This document shows, in pieces, positions 34,416 to 42,398 of a DNA stretch of 64,000 bases. The notes beneath the pieces were generated by a model. It searched no databases. It was not told where the DNA came from and saw nothing but the letters and a program-made list of their open reading frames with translations. The position numbers and the translations under genes are program-made. Position 1 is the stretch's first letter, and each line of letters starts with the position of its first letter. This DNA comes from JANMDU01 sp043777675. Its GTDB lineage: Bacteria; Pseudomonadota; Gammaproteobacteria; Burkholderiales; Burkholderiaceae_C. The stretch covers positions 6,001 through 70,000 of the forward strand of contig JAYWHR010000009.1 in assembly GCA_043777675.1 (NCBI GenBank). The letters run 5' to 3'.

Positions 34416-35681
34416 TCAATCCACCTTCGCACCCGCCTTAAACCAATCCGCCACCAACGCTCTCTCCGCATCGGTAATTTGCGTGGAATTGTTCATCGGC
34501 ATTTGCTTGGTGACAACAACCTGCTGGTAGATGGCTTGGGCATGCAGTTTGATTTGAGCGGGCGAATCGAGGCGCACATTTTTCATTTGCACTTGCGCGT
34601 TATGGCACTGAATACAGCGCGCTTGCAAGACTGTTTGTAGCTGAGTAAAAGCAGTATTTTCAGATGCTTTTGATGGGGTAGTCGGCACAGAATATGCGTT
34701 AGTTGCTATTGATTTAGTAGTACCCGTCTGGACAGGACGCAGCGCGAAAATCACACCTGCCAAAATCGCTAAGCCCATTGCTGCCCACGGCCACGGGTTG
34801 CTCGCGCGGCCCAGATGGTAGCCGTGTCGCTGCACGAAGAATTGGCGAATCAATGCGCCGCACACCATCATGGCAAACAAAATCAGCCAATTGTGTGCAT
34901 GCGTGTACATGAAGCTGTAATGATTGCTGAGCATCGCAAAAATCACGGGGAGTGTGAAATAGGTGTTGTGAACGCTGCGCTGCTTGCCTCGTTTGCCGTG
35001 GATGGCTAGCGCGGCAGAGTCGTATTTCGCGCCGCCAGAGTTAGAAGCCATCATCGCCTCCACCACTTTTTTCTGCCCCGGAATGATCCAGAAAAACACG
35101 TTGGCGCTCATGGCCGTGGCAATCGCAGCGCCTACGAGCAAGAAGGCCGCCCTGCCCGCAAACCACTGGCAAGCCAGCCAGCTCATGAAGGCGATCACGA
35201 TCAGCATCAAGATGCCCACGATTGCTTCGCCATTTTTACGGAAACCAAACAACTGACACACGCCGTCGTATACCAGCCAGAACACGACAAGGAAAGCCAG
35301 CGCCACGCTAATCGCTGCGCCGGGCTGCCAATCCATCAGTGATTTGTCGATAAGATAAGTGCTGGCGTTGTAGAGATACAGCACGGTAAACAGCGCAAAA
35401 CCGGTGAGCCAAGTTGAGTAACTTTCCCAGTAAAACCAATGCAAGCGCGTGTGGATTTTTTTCGGTGCAACCAAGTATTTTTGCGGGTTGTAAAACCCTC
35501 CGCCATGCACCGCCCACAGCGCTCCATCAACGCCTTTTTCCAGCAGATCAGGCGATTTGGGTTTCTCAAGATTGTTATCAAGAAAAACAAAGTAAAACGA
35601 AGAGCCAATCCAAGCAATGGCGGTGATGACATGCACCCAACGCAACAGCAGGTTGGCCCAATCAAGCAAATATGCTTCCAT
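34416..35681 (-). CDS. puuD: Urate hydroxylase PuuD with cytochrome c domain
   Basis: A 421-residue membrane protein. About nine helices (residues 1-310) begin LLDWANLLLRWVHVITAIAW, with His-rich GGGFYNPQKYLVAPKK. A C-terminal periplasmic cytochrome c follows, with heme motif CIQCH and a likely Met ligand in TKQMPMNN. The family converts urate to 5-hydroxyisourate coupled to respiration. It agrees with the xanthine dehydrogenase genes nearby on the same strand. AGGAG stands six nt before the ATG. The linker between the two domains contains a repeat-derived segment (KSIATNAYSVPTT). Confidence 0.92.
   Translation of the reverse strand: MEAYLLDWANLLLRWVHVITAIAWIGSSFYFVFLDNNLEKPKSPDLLEKGVDGALWAVHGGGFYNPQKYLVAPKKIHTRLHWFYWESYSTWLTGFALFTVLYLYNASTYLIDKSLMDWQPGAAISVALAFLVVFWLVYDGVCQLFGFRKNGEAIVGILMLIVIAFMSWLACQWFAGRAAFLLVGAAIATAMSANVFFWIIPGQKKVVEAMMASNSGGAKYDSAALAIHGKRGKQRSVHNTYFTLPVIFAMLSNHYSFMYTHAHNWLILFAMMVCGALIRQFFVQRHGYHLGRASNPWPWAAMGLAILAGVIFALRPVQTGTTKSIATNAYSVPTTPSKASENTAFTQLQTVLQARCIQCHNAQVQMKNVRLDSPAQIKLHAQAIYQQVVVTKQMPMNNSTQITDAERALVADWFKAGAKVD
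34681..34722 (-). repeat. Dispersed repeat R12, in the puuD linker
   Basis: On the minus strand: TACTACTAAATCAATAGCAA, then CTAACGCATATTCTGTGCCG. It lies exactly in the linker between membrane and cytochrome domains, read in the sense frame. Confidence 0.75.
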
Positions 35682-35834
35682 AGGGTCTCCTACTGTTCAC
35701 CACTGCGGGCACTGTAAACAGAAATTGGCCGCGAACTGGGTCGATGAATCGATGTAGCTCCGCTGCGGCGATTTGCAAGTGTATACAACTTTTAGGCATC
35801 CTACATAACGAGCTGGATTCATGCCTAAAATTTG

Positions 35835-37139
35835 CTAAGCAGATTCCTTCGAGTCGCGCGATGCGTCCAGCCCAGCCTGGGCAGCCGCCGCCCGCAGCTT
35901 GTCTTTTTTGCTTAGCCGCTTGCCTTTGATGCCACCATGGATATCCAGCCCCGTAGGCACGAGGGCCGCATCTTGCGGCTGCGGTTGATCGCTCGGCTCA
36001 AAGCCTTCAATCTCCTCTAAATCAGCCGCTACGCCTTGGCGCTTGCAAATGAGTTGCCAATGCTCTTGTGCATCCATGCTCACGAAGCTCACCGCCAAGC
36101 CGGGCAAGCCAGCGCGGCCTGTGCGGCCAATGCGGTGCGTGTAATCAGTCGCAGAGCGCGGCAAATCAAAATTCACCACCACGGGCAGCTCTTTGATATC
36201 CAAACCCCTTGATGCCAGATCAGTGGCCACCACCACATCAATGCGCCCTGCTTTGATGTCTTGCACCACTTGGATGCGCTTGCCTTGCGTGAGCTGGCCG
36301 TGTAAGGGTTCGGCTTTGAGGCCCGCAGAGCGCAGCTTCATCGCTACTTTTTCTGCATCGTATTGGCGGGCGACGAAGACGAGCGCGCGCTCCCAGTCGT
36401 TTTCAATGAAAAGTTTTTTGAACAACTGTGTGCGCCGCGCGGCATCCACGGCAATCGCACGCTCTTCGATTTGCGGCTTCTCTCCTACAGTCGCAGCAAT
36501 TTCTATGCGCACAGGATCGCGCAACAAGGCCACGGCCAAGATCTCAATCTCAGCAGAAAAAGTGGCAGAGAAAAAAAGATTCTGCCGCTTCTCGGGCAAG
36601 AGCGCGAGAGTGCGCTGCAGCTCATCGCTGAAACCCAGCTCTAGCAAACGATCCGCTTCATCGAGCACGAAATGGCGAATTGACTTAAAACTCAAAGCGC
36701 GTTGATCCGCCAAATCAAGCAAACGCCCCGGTGTGGCAATCAGAATATCAATGCCTTCGCGCAGAGCGGTCATCTGCGGCTCAATCTCCACACCGCCAAA
36801 AGCGGCAAGTAATTTGATTTTGCGGGGCAAGAATTTGGCGAATTTGCGCGTCATCTCCTCGACCTGTACCGCCAGCTCACGTGTGGGCACAAGCACGAGG
36901 CAGCGCGGTTTGCCGGCTTGTGGAGGCTCGGCATCCACGAGCTGCTGCAGGAGCGGCAACGCATAGGCCGCCGTCTTCCCTGACCCCGTTTGCGCGGATG
37001 CGAGCACATCGCGGCCTTGCAATATGGCCGGAATTGCAGCCAACTGCACCTCAGTGGCTTGCGAAAAATGATCGTCTTTTAGGGCGCGGTTAAATGCTGC
37101 TGAGACGGGCGGCGTGAAGCCGAGGTTTGAAAAGGGCAT
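35835..37139 (-). CDS. rhlE: DEAD-box RNA helicase, RhlE-like
   Basis: A 434-residue helicase. Q motif FSNLGFTPPVSAAF and QATEVQLAAIP, Walker A AQTGSGKTAAYALP, motif II VLDEADRLLELGF, motif III FFSATF, and motif VI HRIGRTGRAG are in the standard order. A short basic tail (about 395-434) follows the core. RhlE proteins act in ribosome assembly and RNA turnover. It separates puuD from xdhC and is unrelated to purine metabolism. Confidence 0.92.
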   Translation of the reverse strand: MPFSNLGFTPPVSAAFNRALKDDHFSQATEVQLAAIPAILQGRDVLASAQTGSGKTAAYALPLLQQLVDAEPPQAGKPRCLVLVPTRELAVQVEEMTRKFAKFLPRKIKLLAAFGGVEIEPQMTALREGIDILIATPGRLLDLADQRALSFKSIRHFVLDEADRLLELGFSDELQRTLALLPEKRQNLFFSATFSAEIEILAVALLRDPVRIEIAATVGEKPQIEERAIAVDAARRTQLFKKLFIENDWERALVFVARQYDAEKVAMKLRSAGLKAEPLHGQLTQGKRIQVVQDIKAGRIDVVVATDLASRGLDIKELPVVVNFDLPRSATDYTHRIGRTGRAGLPGLAVSFVSMDAQEHWQLICKRQGVAADLEEIEGFEPSDQPQPQDAALVPTGLDIHGGIKGKRLSKKDKLRAAAAQAGLDASRDSKESA

Positions 37140-37200
37140 CTGTTGACTTTACGCTATGTGATGGCTTGAGATGAGAAAAAGTCCCTGACTGGGGAATACC

Positions 37201-37389
37201 GGACGCAGAAGACGCAAAGGTTGCGCAGAGGACGCAAAAGAAAGGCAAAAAGAGACGAGAAAAATACAAAAAAAGAAAGCCCAAGAAGCACAAATGCCGC
37301 GAATACCACGATCCAATTTTTGGTTTTTTCTTGGTTTTTTCTTGATATTTTTTTGCGTCTTCTGCGTAACCTTTGCGTCTTCTGCGTCC
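37201..37389. repeat. Inverted-repeat element B between rhlE and xdhC
   Basis: 27-nt arms (37201-37227 and 37363-37389, one mismatch) carry the same GACGCAGAAGACGCAAAGG-type sequence as element A. The core is ~135 bp, different in sequence, purine-rich on the left and T-rich on the right. The region 37140-37427 holds no convincing gene. Confidence 0.75.
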
Positions 37390-37427
37390 GACTGTTCGTA
37401 TTTCTCAAGCCTTTAGCAACCCAATCG

Positions 37428-38240
37428 CTAAAGCTGCCGAAACTGCAAAAGCTGCGCCGCCACGCTAGCCGCAATCACTTCGGGCTCTTTGCCAGCAATG
37501 CCCGGCAGGCCAATGGGGCAAGTGACGTGAGCTAATTCCTTTGAAGAAAACCCCCGCTCTTCCAAGCGATGCCGAAATGTCGCCCACTTCGTCTTGCTGC
37601 CAATCAGCCCAATAAACGGTATATCGTTTTTCTCCCGCTGCCGCTTCAAGCAGCTTGCCACCACATCCAAATCCTCCGCGTGCGAAAAGCTCATGATCAA
37701 CACATGGCTTTGCGCAGCGAGATCGCTCACAGCGGCTTGCACAGGCGCAGAGTGCTCAGCTTTCACATTAGCGGGCAACTGCTCGGGGAAAATCTCATCG
37801 CGGCTGTCAATCCAATGCACGCTGCACGGCAGCTTGCTAAGTGCATTCACAATCGCTTTGCCCACATGTCCACCGCCAAACAGCGCAATATTTAAACGAT
37901 TTAGGCCGTTAGCCGGCATAGAATAAGCGCGAAGTGCTATTAATTTAGTAGTGTCTCCAGCAGCAATGCCCACAAACTTCAGCCACACCACACCGCCGCA
38001 GCATTGCCCAAGCGCTGGCCCAAGCGCATAGCGGCGCGTTTCTTCAGTAGCGACAAACGGCGATTCAGAAAGGAGAGAGCGAGCATACGCAATTGCATCA
38101 AACTCCAAATGCCCACCGCCCACTGTACCTTCAACAGCGCCGGCGGAAACCAACATCCAAGCCCCCACCTCGCGCGGGCTACTTCCCTCAAAGCGCTCGA
38201 TGCTGACCCAAATACATTTCGCTAAAACCGAATTTTTCAT
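37428..38240 (-). CDS. xdhC: Xanthine dehydrogenase accessory protein XdhC
   Basis: A 270-residue maturation factor that binds and sulfurates the molybdenum cofactor for insertion into XdhB. The first domain has EGSSPREVGAWMLVS and VGGGHLEFDAI; the second is a Rossmann fold with LFGGGHVGKAIVNAL. Between them lies a repeat-derived stretch (KLIALRAYSMPANG). Its ATG overlaps the vapC stop (ATGA), so its translation is coupled to a toxin gene rather than to xdhB. Confidence 0.92.
   Translation of the reverse strand: MKNSVLAKCIWVSIERFEGSSPREVGAWMLVSAGAVEGTVGGGHLEFDAIAYARSLLSESPFVATEETRRYALGPALGQCCGGVVWLKFVGIAAGDTTKLIALRAYSMPANGLNRLNIALFGGGHVGKAIVNALSKLPCSVHWIDSRDEIFPEQLPANVKAEHSAPVQAAVSDLAAQSHVLIMSFSHAEDLDVVASCLKRQREKNDIPFIGLIGSKTKWATFRHRLEERGFSSKELAHVTCPIGLPGIAGKEPEVIAASVAAQLLQFRQL
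37903..37953 (-). repeat. Dispersed repeat R13, between the XdhC domains
   Basis: On the minus strand: CTACTAAATTAATAGCACTT, then CGCGCTTATTCTATGCCGGC. The sense frame is used; the other two sense frames contain stops. Confidence 0.85.
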
Positions 38241-38797
38241 AGCGCACTCGGCTTATCTTTCAAGATCAAGCAATCCAGCCCCTCAAAGCGCAGATAGTCA
38301 CGATCAAAGCTGACCAGCCGAAGCCCGGTGGTTTGCGCCAACGCTGCCAGATAGACATCGGTGGATAGTCGCAGAGGAAGTTTCGGATGCACGTTGAGCA
38401 ACATCGTCAAAGTCGCATCCACGCCCAGCCATGGCTCTTGCAAAAACGCGACCTCTTCAATATCCATAAACCGCTGGTAGGCAGCCATCGCTTGATGCAT
38501 CTCAACCTGCCGCCCCTTAGCGCGCTCAGATTGGCAAAGCACCCGCACTAAGCCCAGCATCGTGGTACGGCAAAAATACATTTTCTGGGCTTGGCGACTA
38601 GGCGACTCGATAGCAGCCTCTTGCGTTAAACGCTGCATTGTTTCGCGCCAATAATCTTGAGCCGCCGAGTGATGTGTGTGGTCAGGCTGCGCAAGTGCCA
38701 GCCAAATATTCACATCCGGCAAATCTCCCTGCACACGCTGCCATTTTCCCAATGGAAAATCTGCCGCCGAATCTCGTGCTTGGTTAACCTGCATCAT
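38237..38797 (-). CDS. vapC: PIN-domain toxin, VapC family
   Basis: A 186-residue protein with a PIN nuclease core. The first acidic residue is in LPDVNIWLALA; later ones are in STDVYLAAL and VSFDRDYLRF. YFCRTTMLGLVRVLC matches the TxxxLxR segment seen in this VapC subgroup. About 25 residues precede the usual PIN start, so a later GTG or TTG start is possible. It overlaps the antitoxin by 14 nt and xdhC by 4 nt. It probably cleaves an RNA target when free of antitoxin. Confidence 0.85.
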   Translation of the reverse strand: MMQVNQARDSAADFPLGKWQRVQGDLPDVNIWLALAQPDHTHHSAAQDYWRETMQRLTQEAAIESPSRQAQKMYFCRTTMLGLVRVLCQSERAKGRQVEMHQAMAAYQRFMDIEEVAFLQEPWLGVDATLTMLLNVHPKLPLRLSTDVYLAALAQTTGLRLVSFDRDYLRFEGLDCLILKDKPSAL

Positions 38798-39095
38798 TGG
38801 ACGAAGCGCCAGTGGAGCGACCGTACTTCATCACATTCAGATAATTTTCATATTCCTCGTTCATCAAAAATTCATTGATGCCTCGATTCGTCATCAGCTC
38901 CGGCGGCAAAGTGCCGAAATTCACAGTTGGTATCGCAGGAATAGGCTTGGGCTCGCGCTTGACTTGGGCTTCAGGCTGCTGCATGCCCCGCTCAATCAAC
39001 TGCAACACATAGTCGCGCAAGCTCGTGCCCTGCATAGCAGCGCTGGCCTTCAGAGTGCGGAATAAGGGATCGGGGAAGTCAATACTGGTACGCAT
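38784..39095 (-). CDS. Ribbon-helix-helix antitoxin, VapB-type
   Basis: A 103-residue protein. MRTSIDFPDPLFRTLKASAA followed by MQGTSLRDYVLQLIERG is a ribbon-helix-helix DNA-binding domain. The acidic C-terminus (LMNEEYENYLNVMK) is suited to binding the toxin. It directly precedes and overlaps vapC, the standard order. I start at 39095; upstream codons to 39140 look like leader. Confidence 0.82.
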   Translation of the reverse strand: MRTSIDFPDPLFRTLKASAAMQGTSLRDYVLQLIERGMQQPEAQVKREPKPIPAIPTVNFGTLPPELMTNRGINEFLMNEEYENYLNVMKYGRSTGASSNDAG

Positions 39096-39203
39096 ATTTG
39101 CATTTTTATGCAAAAGTGCAGGTGTGTCAAGTCGAAGCATTCAACGCCTCTCAAGCCATTGAAATCGGCTCAAACCTGCTGTCGGCATTTAACAATCAAC
39201 CGA

Positions 39204-39530
39204 CTATGACTTCAATGCTGCCGCATTGATCGCGTTGCTGTCGTACCATTCTTTTTGATGAATGATCCGGGCGATGAAGTTGGTGTCTATGGCCTCATAG
39301 CGTTTATGAAAGATCAAATAACCGTTGGCTCCAAAAGCAACAATGAATTTACGTACGCCTTGCCGGCCTTCCAGCGGCGCGCCACTTTGGGGATGCTTTT
39401 GAATGTACTCCAGCGCTTCGATGATGGCGGCGTTGCCTCTGTCGGCCACATCCAGGTCAAATTGCGCTAAAAATTCATAGAGTCGCTGTAGATCCGCTCG
39501 CGCTGCTGCTGAGAGCTTTATGCGCGCCAT
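39204..39530 (-). CDS. ParE/RelE superfamily toxin
   Basis: A 108-residue toxin starting MARIKLSAAARADLQRLYEF, with the family's helix, EALEYIQKHPQSGAP and GVRKFIVAFGANGYLIFHKR strands, and the C-terminal ARIIHQKEWY ending. ParE members poison gyrase, and RelE members cut mRNA on the ribosome; the sequence alone does not separate them here, but ParE is closer. It overlaps the antitoxin gene by 13 nt. Confidence 0.85.
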   Translation of the reverse strand: MARIKLSAAARADLQRLYEFLAQFDLDVADRGNAAIIEALEYIQKHPQSGAPLEGRQGVRKFIVAFGANGYLIFHKRYEAIDTNFIARIIHQKEWYDSNAINAAALKS

Positions 39531-39820
39531 GATGGGAGCTGAGCACTGCGGTTTTGCTTGAGGTTTTTGGCCCACTCTTTTACATCGGAGAGATCAATAT
39601 GCAAGCCGCTGGCTTCGAAATTGGCTATTTCAGCGTCCACACTTTGCAGCACGGCTTGTTCAGCCTCTTCCTGCACGAGATAGCGCTCAATGGCTTCTTT
39701 CATGAGGTAATGCGATGAACGATGCTTAGCCTCAGCCAAAGTTTTTAAGCGCTGACGGTAGGTCTCGTCTAATTTGAGCGTCACGGTGGGTGAGCGATTT
39801 TTATGCAAAGCTGCCGTCAT
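39518..39820 (-). CDS. Ribbon-helix-helix antitoxin (ParD/CopG type)
   Basis: A 100-residue partner of the toxin downstream. The DNA-binding part is VTLKLDETYRQRLKTLAEAK then HRSSHYLMKEAIERYL. The C-terminal region (ASGLHIDLSDVKEWAKNLKQ) should wrap the toxin. I start at the ATG at 39820; the open frame to 39868 has no ribosome-binding site. Confidence 0.85.
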   Translation of the reverse strand: MTAALHKNRSPTVTLKLDETYRQRLKTLAEAKHRSSHYLMKEAIERYLVQEEAEQAVLQSVDAEIANFEASGLHIDLSDVKEWAKNLKQNRSAQLPSWRA

Positions 39821-39926
39821 AGTGTCACCTTTTATGCAAGAGATGACATCATTGTATTCACAGAACACCTTTAGGGCGTGCCGCTAGAGAAGCTGCCTGG
39901 GCAATGCGCGGAATAACCAATCGCAA

Positions 39927-42398
39927 TCAGATCGTTTTCAAAGCCTCACAAGCCATCAAGATCCGCTCTGGCGTGGCGGGGGCTTTGAAGGCGACGCGTT
40001 TTTTGTGGTTTGCACTGGCGCTGACCGCATCGCGGATGGCGAAGTAGCTTGATAGCGCGAGCATCAGCGGCGGCTCGCCGACTGCTTTGCTGCGGAATGG
40101 CGTGGGCTTTAAGTTTTGATTGTCAAACAGGCTGACTTTGAAATGCTCGGGCACATCGCTGGCGACGGGGATTTTGTAGGTGCTGGGGCCGTGGGTGAGG
40201 AGTTTCCCGCGTCCGCTGAATCCGTCTTTGCTGGGCTTGCCCTTCAAATCCCAAACGCATTCTTCCATCGTGAGCCAGCCCATGCCTTGCACGTACGCGC
40301 CCTCGATTTGACCGATATCGATGGCGGGGTTGATGCTCTGGCCGGCGTCGTGCACGATGTCTACGGCACTCAGCCACCATTCGCCGGTGCGCGTGTCTAT
40401 CTCCACTTCGGTCACGGCTGCGCCGTAGCAGAAGTAATAGAAGGCATGGCCCATCAAGGTGTCGATGTCGTAGCCAATCTCAGGCGTCATGTAAAAACCT
40501 GCGACGGACAGACCGACGCGATCGAGCCATCCTTTCTTGATCAGCGCAGGCCATTCAACTTCCGTTCGGGCTGAGCCTGTCGAAGCCTTCATCAACCCTT
40601 CGACAAGCTCAGGGCGAACGGAGGCTTTTCCATTTCCGAACATGATTTGTGATGGATCGCAGCCGAGCATGCGAGCAGCCACAGGCGCGAGGCGCGCGCG
40701 CATCTGCTCGCAAGCATTCATGATGGCAGCGCCGTTGATGTCTGCGCCGCTGGATGCTGATGTGGCAGAAGCGTTGGGCACTTTCTGTGTATCAGTGGCC
40801 GTGACTCGCACGAAGCTGGCCGGGATACCCAAACCATCGGCGCAAACCTGCTGCATCTTGGTGTTCAGGCCCTGCCCCATTTCCGTGCCGCCATGGTTCA
40901 CGCTGACTGAACCGTCCATGTAAATATTGAGCAGCGCCCCGCCTTGATTGAGCATGGTGGCGGTGAAGCTGATGCCGAATTTGAGTGGCACGAGGGCCAC
41001 GCCACGCTTGCGGGTTTTGCTCTTGGCATTGAATGCTGCCACTTGGGCGCGGCGCTCGCGGTATTTGCTCTCGGCTTCCACTTGGTTGATGACGCGATCA
41101 CCTACCCAGTCTTTGATTTCTTGGCCGTATTGCGTCGTCATCGTCTGCGCATTGCCTGAGATCGCAGGGTCTTGGTACAGATTGATCTTGCGCACATCCA
41201 ACGCATCTTTGCCAGTGACTTGCGCGATTTCTTCGATCACTGTTTCGATGCCAAACATGCCCTGCGGGCCACCGAAGCCACGGAAGGCGGTGGCGCTCTG
41301 TGTGTGAGTTTTGCAGCGGTGGCTGATGATGTGCAAGTTCGGCAAATAGTAGCAATTGTCGATATGCAGCACGGCACGGTTGTTTACCGGGCCCGAATAA
41401 TCCATCGAATAACCGCAGCGCGAGGCGATCATGAAATCGACGCCGAGGATGCGGCCTGCATCGTCAAAGCCCACGGTGTAATCCAAGCGGAAATCATGGC
41501 GCTTGCCGGTGATCATCATGTCGTCATCGCGGTTCACGCGCAGCTTCACGGGCTTTTGTAATTTGTGTGCAGCGAGCGCGGCAGATTGCGAAAAGATGGA
41601 AGCATTGCCTTCTTTGCCACCAAAGCCGCCTCCCATGCGCCGGCAAATCACTTCCACGTCTTTCGTCGTTAAATTTAAAGCGGCAGCGGCTTCACGCTGA
41701 TTGCCATCAGGATGCTGAGTCGACACGTAAAGCGTGAGCTGGTTGTCTTCTCGCGGCACGGCATACGTGATTTGGCCTTCGAGATAAAACTGCTCTTGCT
41801 GGCCGCAATAAGTAGACCCGGAGAGCTTGTGTGGCGCGGCGGCAATCGCCCCCGCTGGCGTGCCGCGCGTGATGCTCTTTGCGGGCATGATGTATGAGTT
41901 TGCTGCCAGCGCTTCCTCAATCGTGAGAATCGCTGGCAACTCCTTCACCAGCACTTTCGCTTTGTGCGCTACCTCGCGGGCATAGAGCATATTCGTGGCC
42001 ACAACCACAGCTACGGCCTGCCCTAAAAATTCCACCTTGCCAGCCGCCAAAAACGGATCGTCATGAATGATCGGGCCGCAGTTGTTTTCACCCGGAATAT
42101 CTTTGGCGGTGTAGACCGCTACCACGCCGTGCTCAGCGAGGATGGCGGCGCGATCAATGCCTTCGCCGATCAGCTCGCCATGCGCAACGGGCGACATGAT
42201 GATCGCCGCGTAAAGCGTGCCGCGCAGCTCGGGAATATCGTCGGTGTAAACCGCTTGCCCCGTCACATGCAGATGCGCAGATTCGTGAACGAGATTTGTG
42301 CCCTGCTGAGCCGATGCGTTTGTTGAAGCCCCGTCGGTAGAGGGTGATGCCCCTTCGGTAGCGGGCAACAATTCTTTGAGCGTGGTAGGAGCGTTCAT
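39927..42398 (-). CDS. xdhB: Xanthine dehydrogenase molybdenum subunit XdhB
   Basis: An 823-residue large subunit that holds the molybdopterin site oxidising hypoxanthine and xanthine to urate. CRRMGGGFGGKEGN, TAFRGFGGPQGMFGIE and GTEMGQGLNTKMQQV are Moco-binding hallmarks; the catalytic Glu is expected in the KAVGEPPLMLAL segment near the end. It is longer than the usual ~775 for two visible reasons: a tandem 7-residue duplication in the N-terminal leader (ATEGASP/STDGAST) and an inserted palindrome-derived peptide (SVRPELVEGLMKASTGSART). The ATG directly follows the xdhA stop. Confidence 0.93.
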   Translation of the reverse strand: MNAPTTLKELLPATEGASPSTDGASTNASAQQGTNLVHESAHLHVTGQAVYTDDIPELRGTLYAAIIMSPVAHGELIGEGIDRAAILAEHGVVAVYTAKDIPGENNCGPIIHDDPFLAAGKVEFLGQAVAVVVATNMLYAREVAHKAKVLVKELPAILTIEEALAANSYIMPAKSITRGTPAGAIAAAPHKLSGSTYCGQQEQFYLEGQITYAVPREDNQLTLYVSTQHPDGNQREAAAALNLTTKDVEVICRRMGGGFGGKEGNASIFSQSAALAAHKLQKPVKLRVNRDDDMMITGKRHDFRLDYTVGFDDAGRILGVDFMIASRCGYSMDYSGPVNNRAVLHIDNCYYLPNLHIISHRCKTHTQSATAFRGFGGPQGMFGIETVIEEIAQVTGKDALDVRKINLYQDPAISGNAQTMTTQYGQEIKDWVGDRVINQVEAESKYRERRAQVAAFNAKSKTRKRGVALVPLKFGISFTATMLNQGGALLNIYMDGSVSVNHGGTEMGQGLNTKMQQVCADGLGIPASFVRVTATDTQKVPNASATSASSGADINGAAIMNACEQMRARLAPVAARMLGCDPSQIMFGNGKASVRPELVEGLMKASTGSARTEVEWPALIKKGWLDRVGLSVAGFYMTPEIGYDIDTLMGHAFYYFCYGAAVTEVEIDTRTGEWWLSAVDIVHDAGQSINPAIDIGQIEGAYVQGMGWLTMEECVWDLKGKPSKDGFSGRGKLLTHGPSTYKIPVASDVPEHFKVSLFDNQNLKPTPFRSKAVGEPPLMLALSSYFAIRDAVSASANHKKRVAFKAPATPERILMACEALKTI
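40561..40622. repeat. CCGTTCGGGCTGAG-type palindrome inside xdhB
   Basis: The 25-nt arm 40561-40585 is inverted at 40598-40622 with few mismatches. The core of each arm is GGGCTGAGCCTGTCGAAG or its complement. This palindrome class is common in proteobacterial genomes and encodes the recurrent RPELVEG and TGSART peptides. Here it is in frame in xdhB. Confidence 0.85.
42327..42368. repeat. 21-bp tandem duplication in the xdhB leader
   Basis: AGCCCCGTCGGTAGAGGGTG.. (42327-42347) is followed by TGCCCCTTCGGTAGCGGGCA.. (42348-42368), giving two copies of a 7-residue unit in the N-terminal leader of XdhB. Confidence 0.7.

Noticed and set aside
37154..37535. Open frames of about 105 codons on both strands across element B
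   Set aside because: They are Phe/Leu- or Arg/Lys-rich translations of the inverted repeat and AT-rich core, with no ribosome-binding site.
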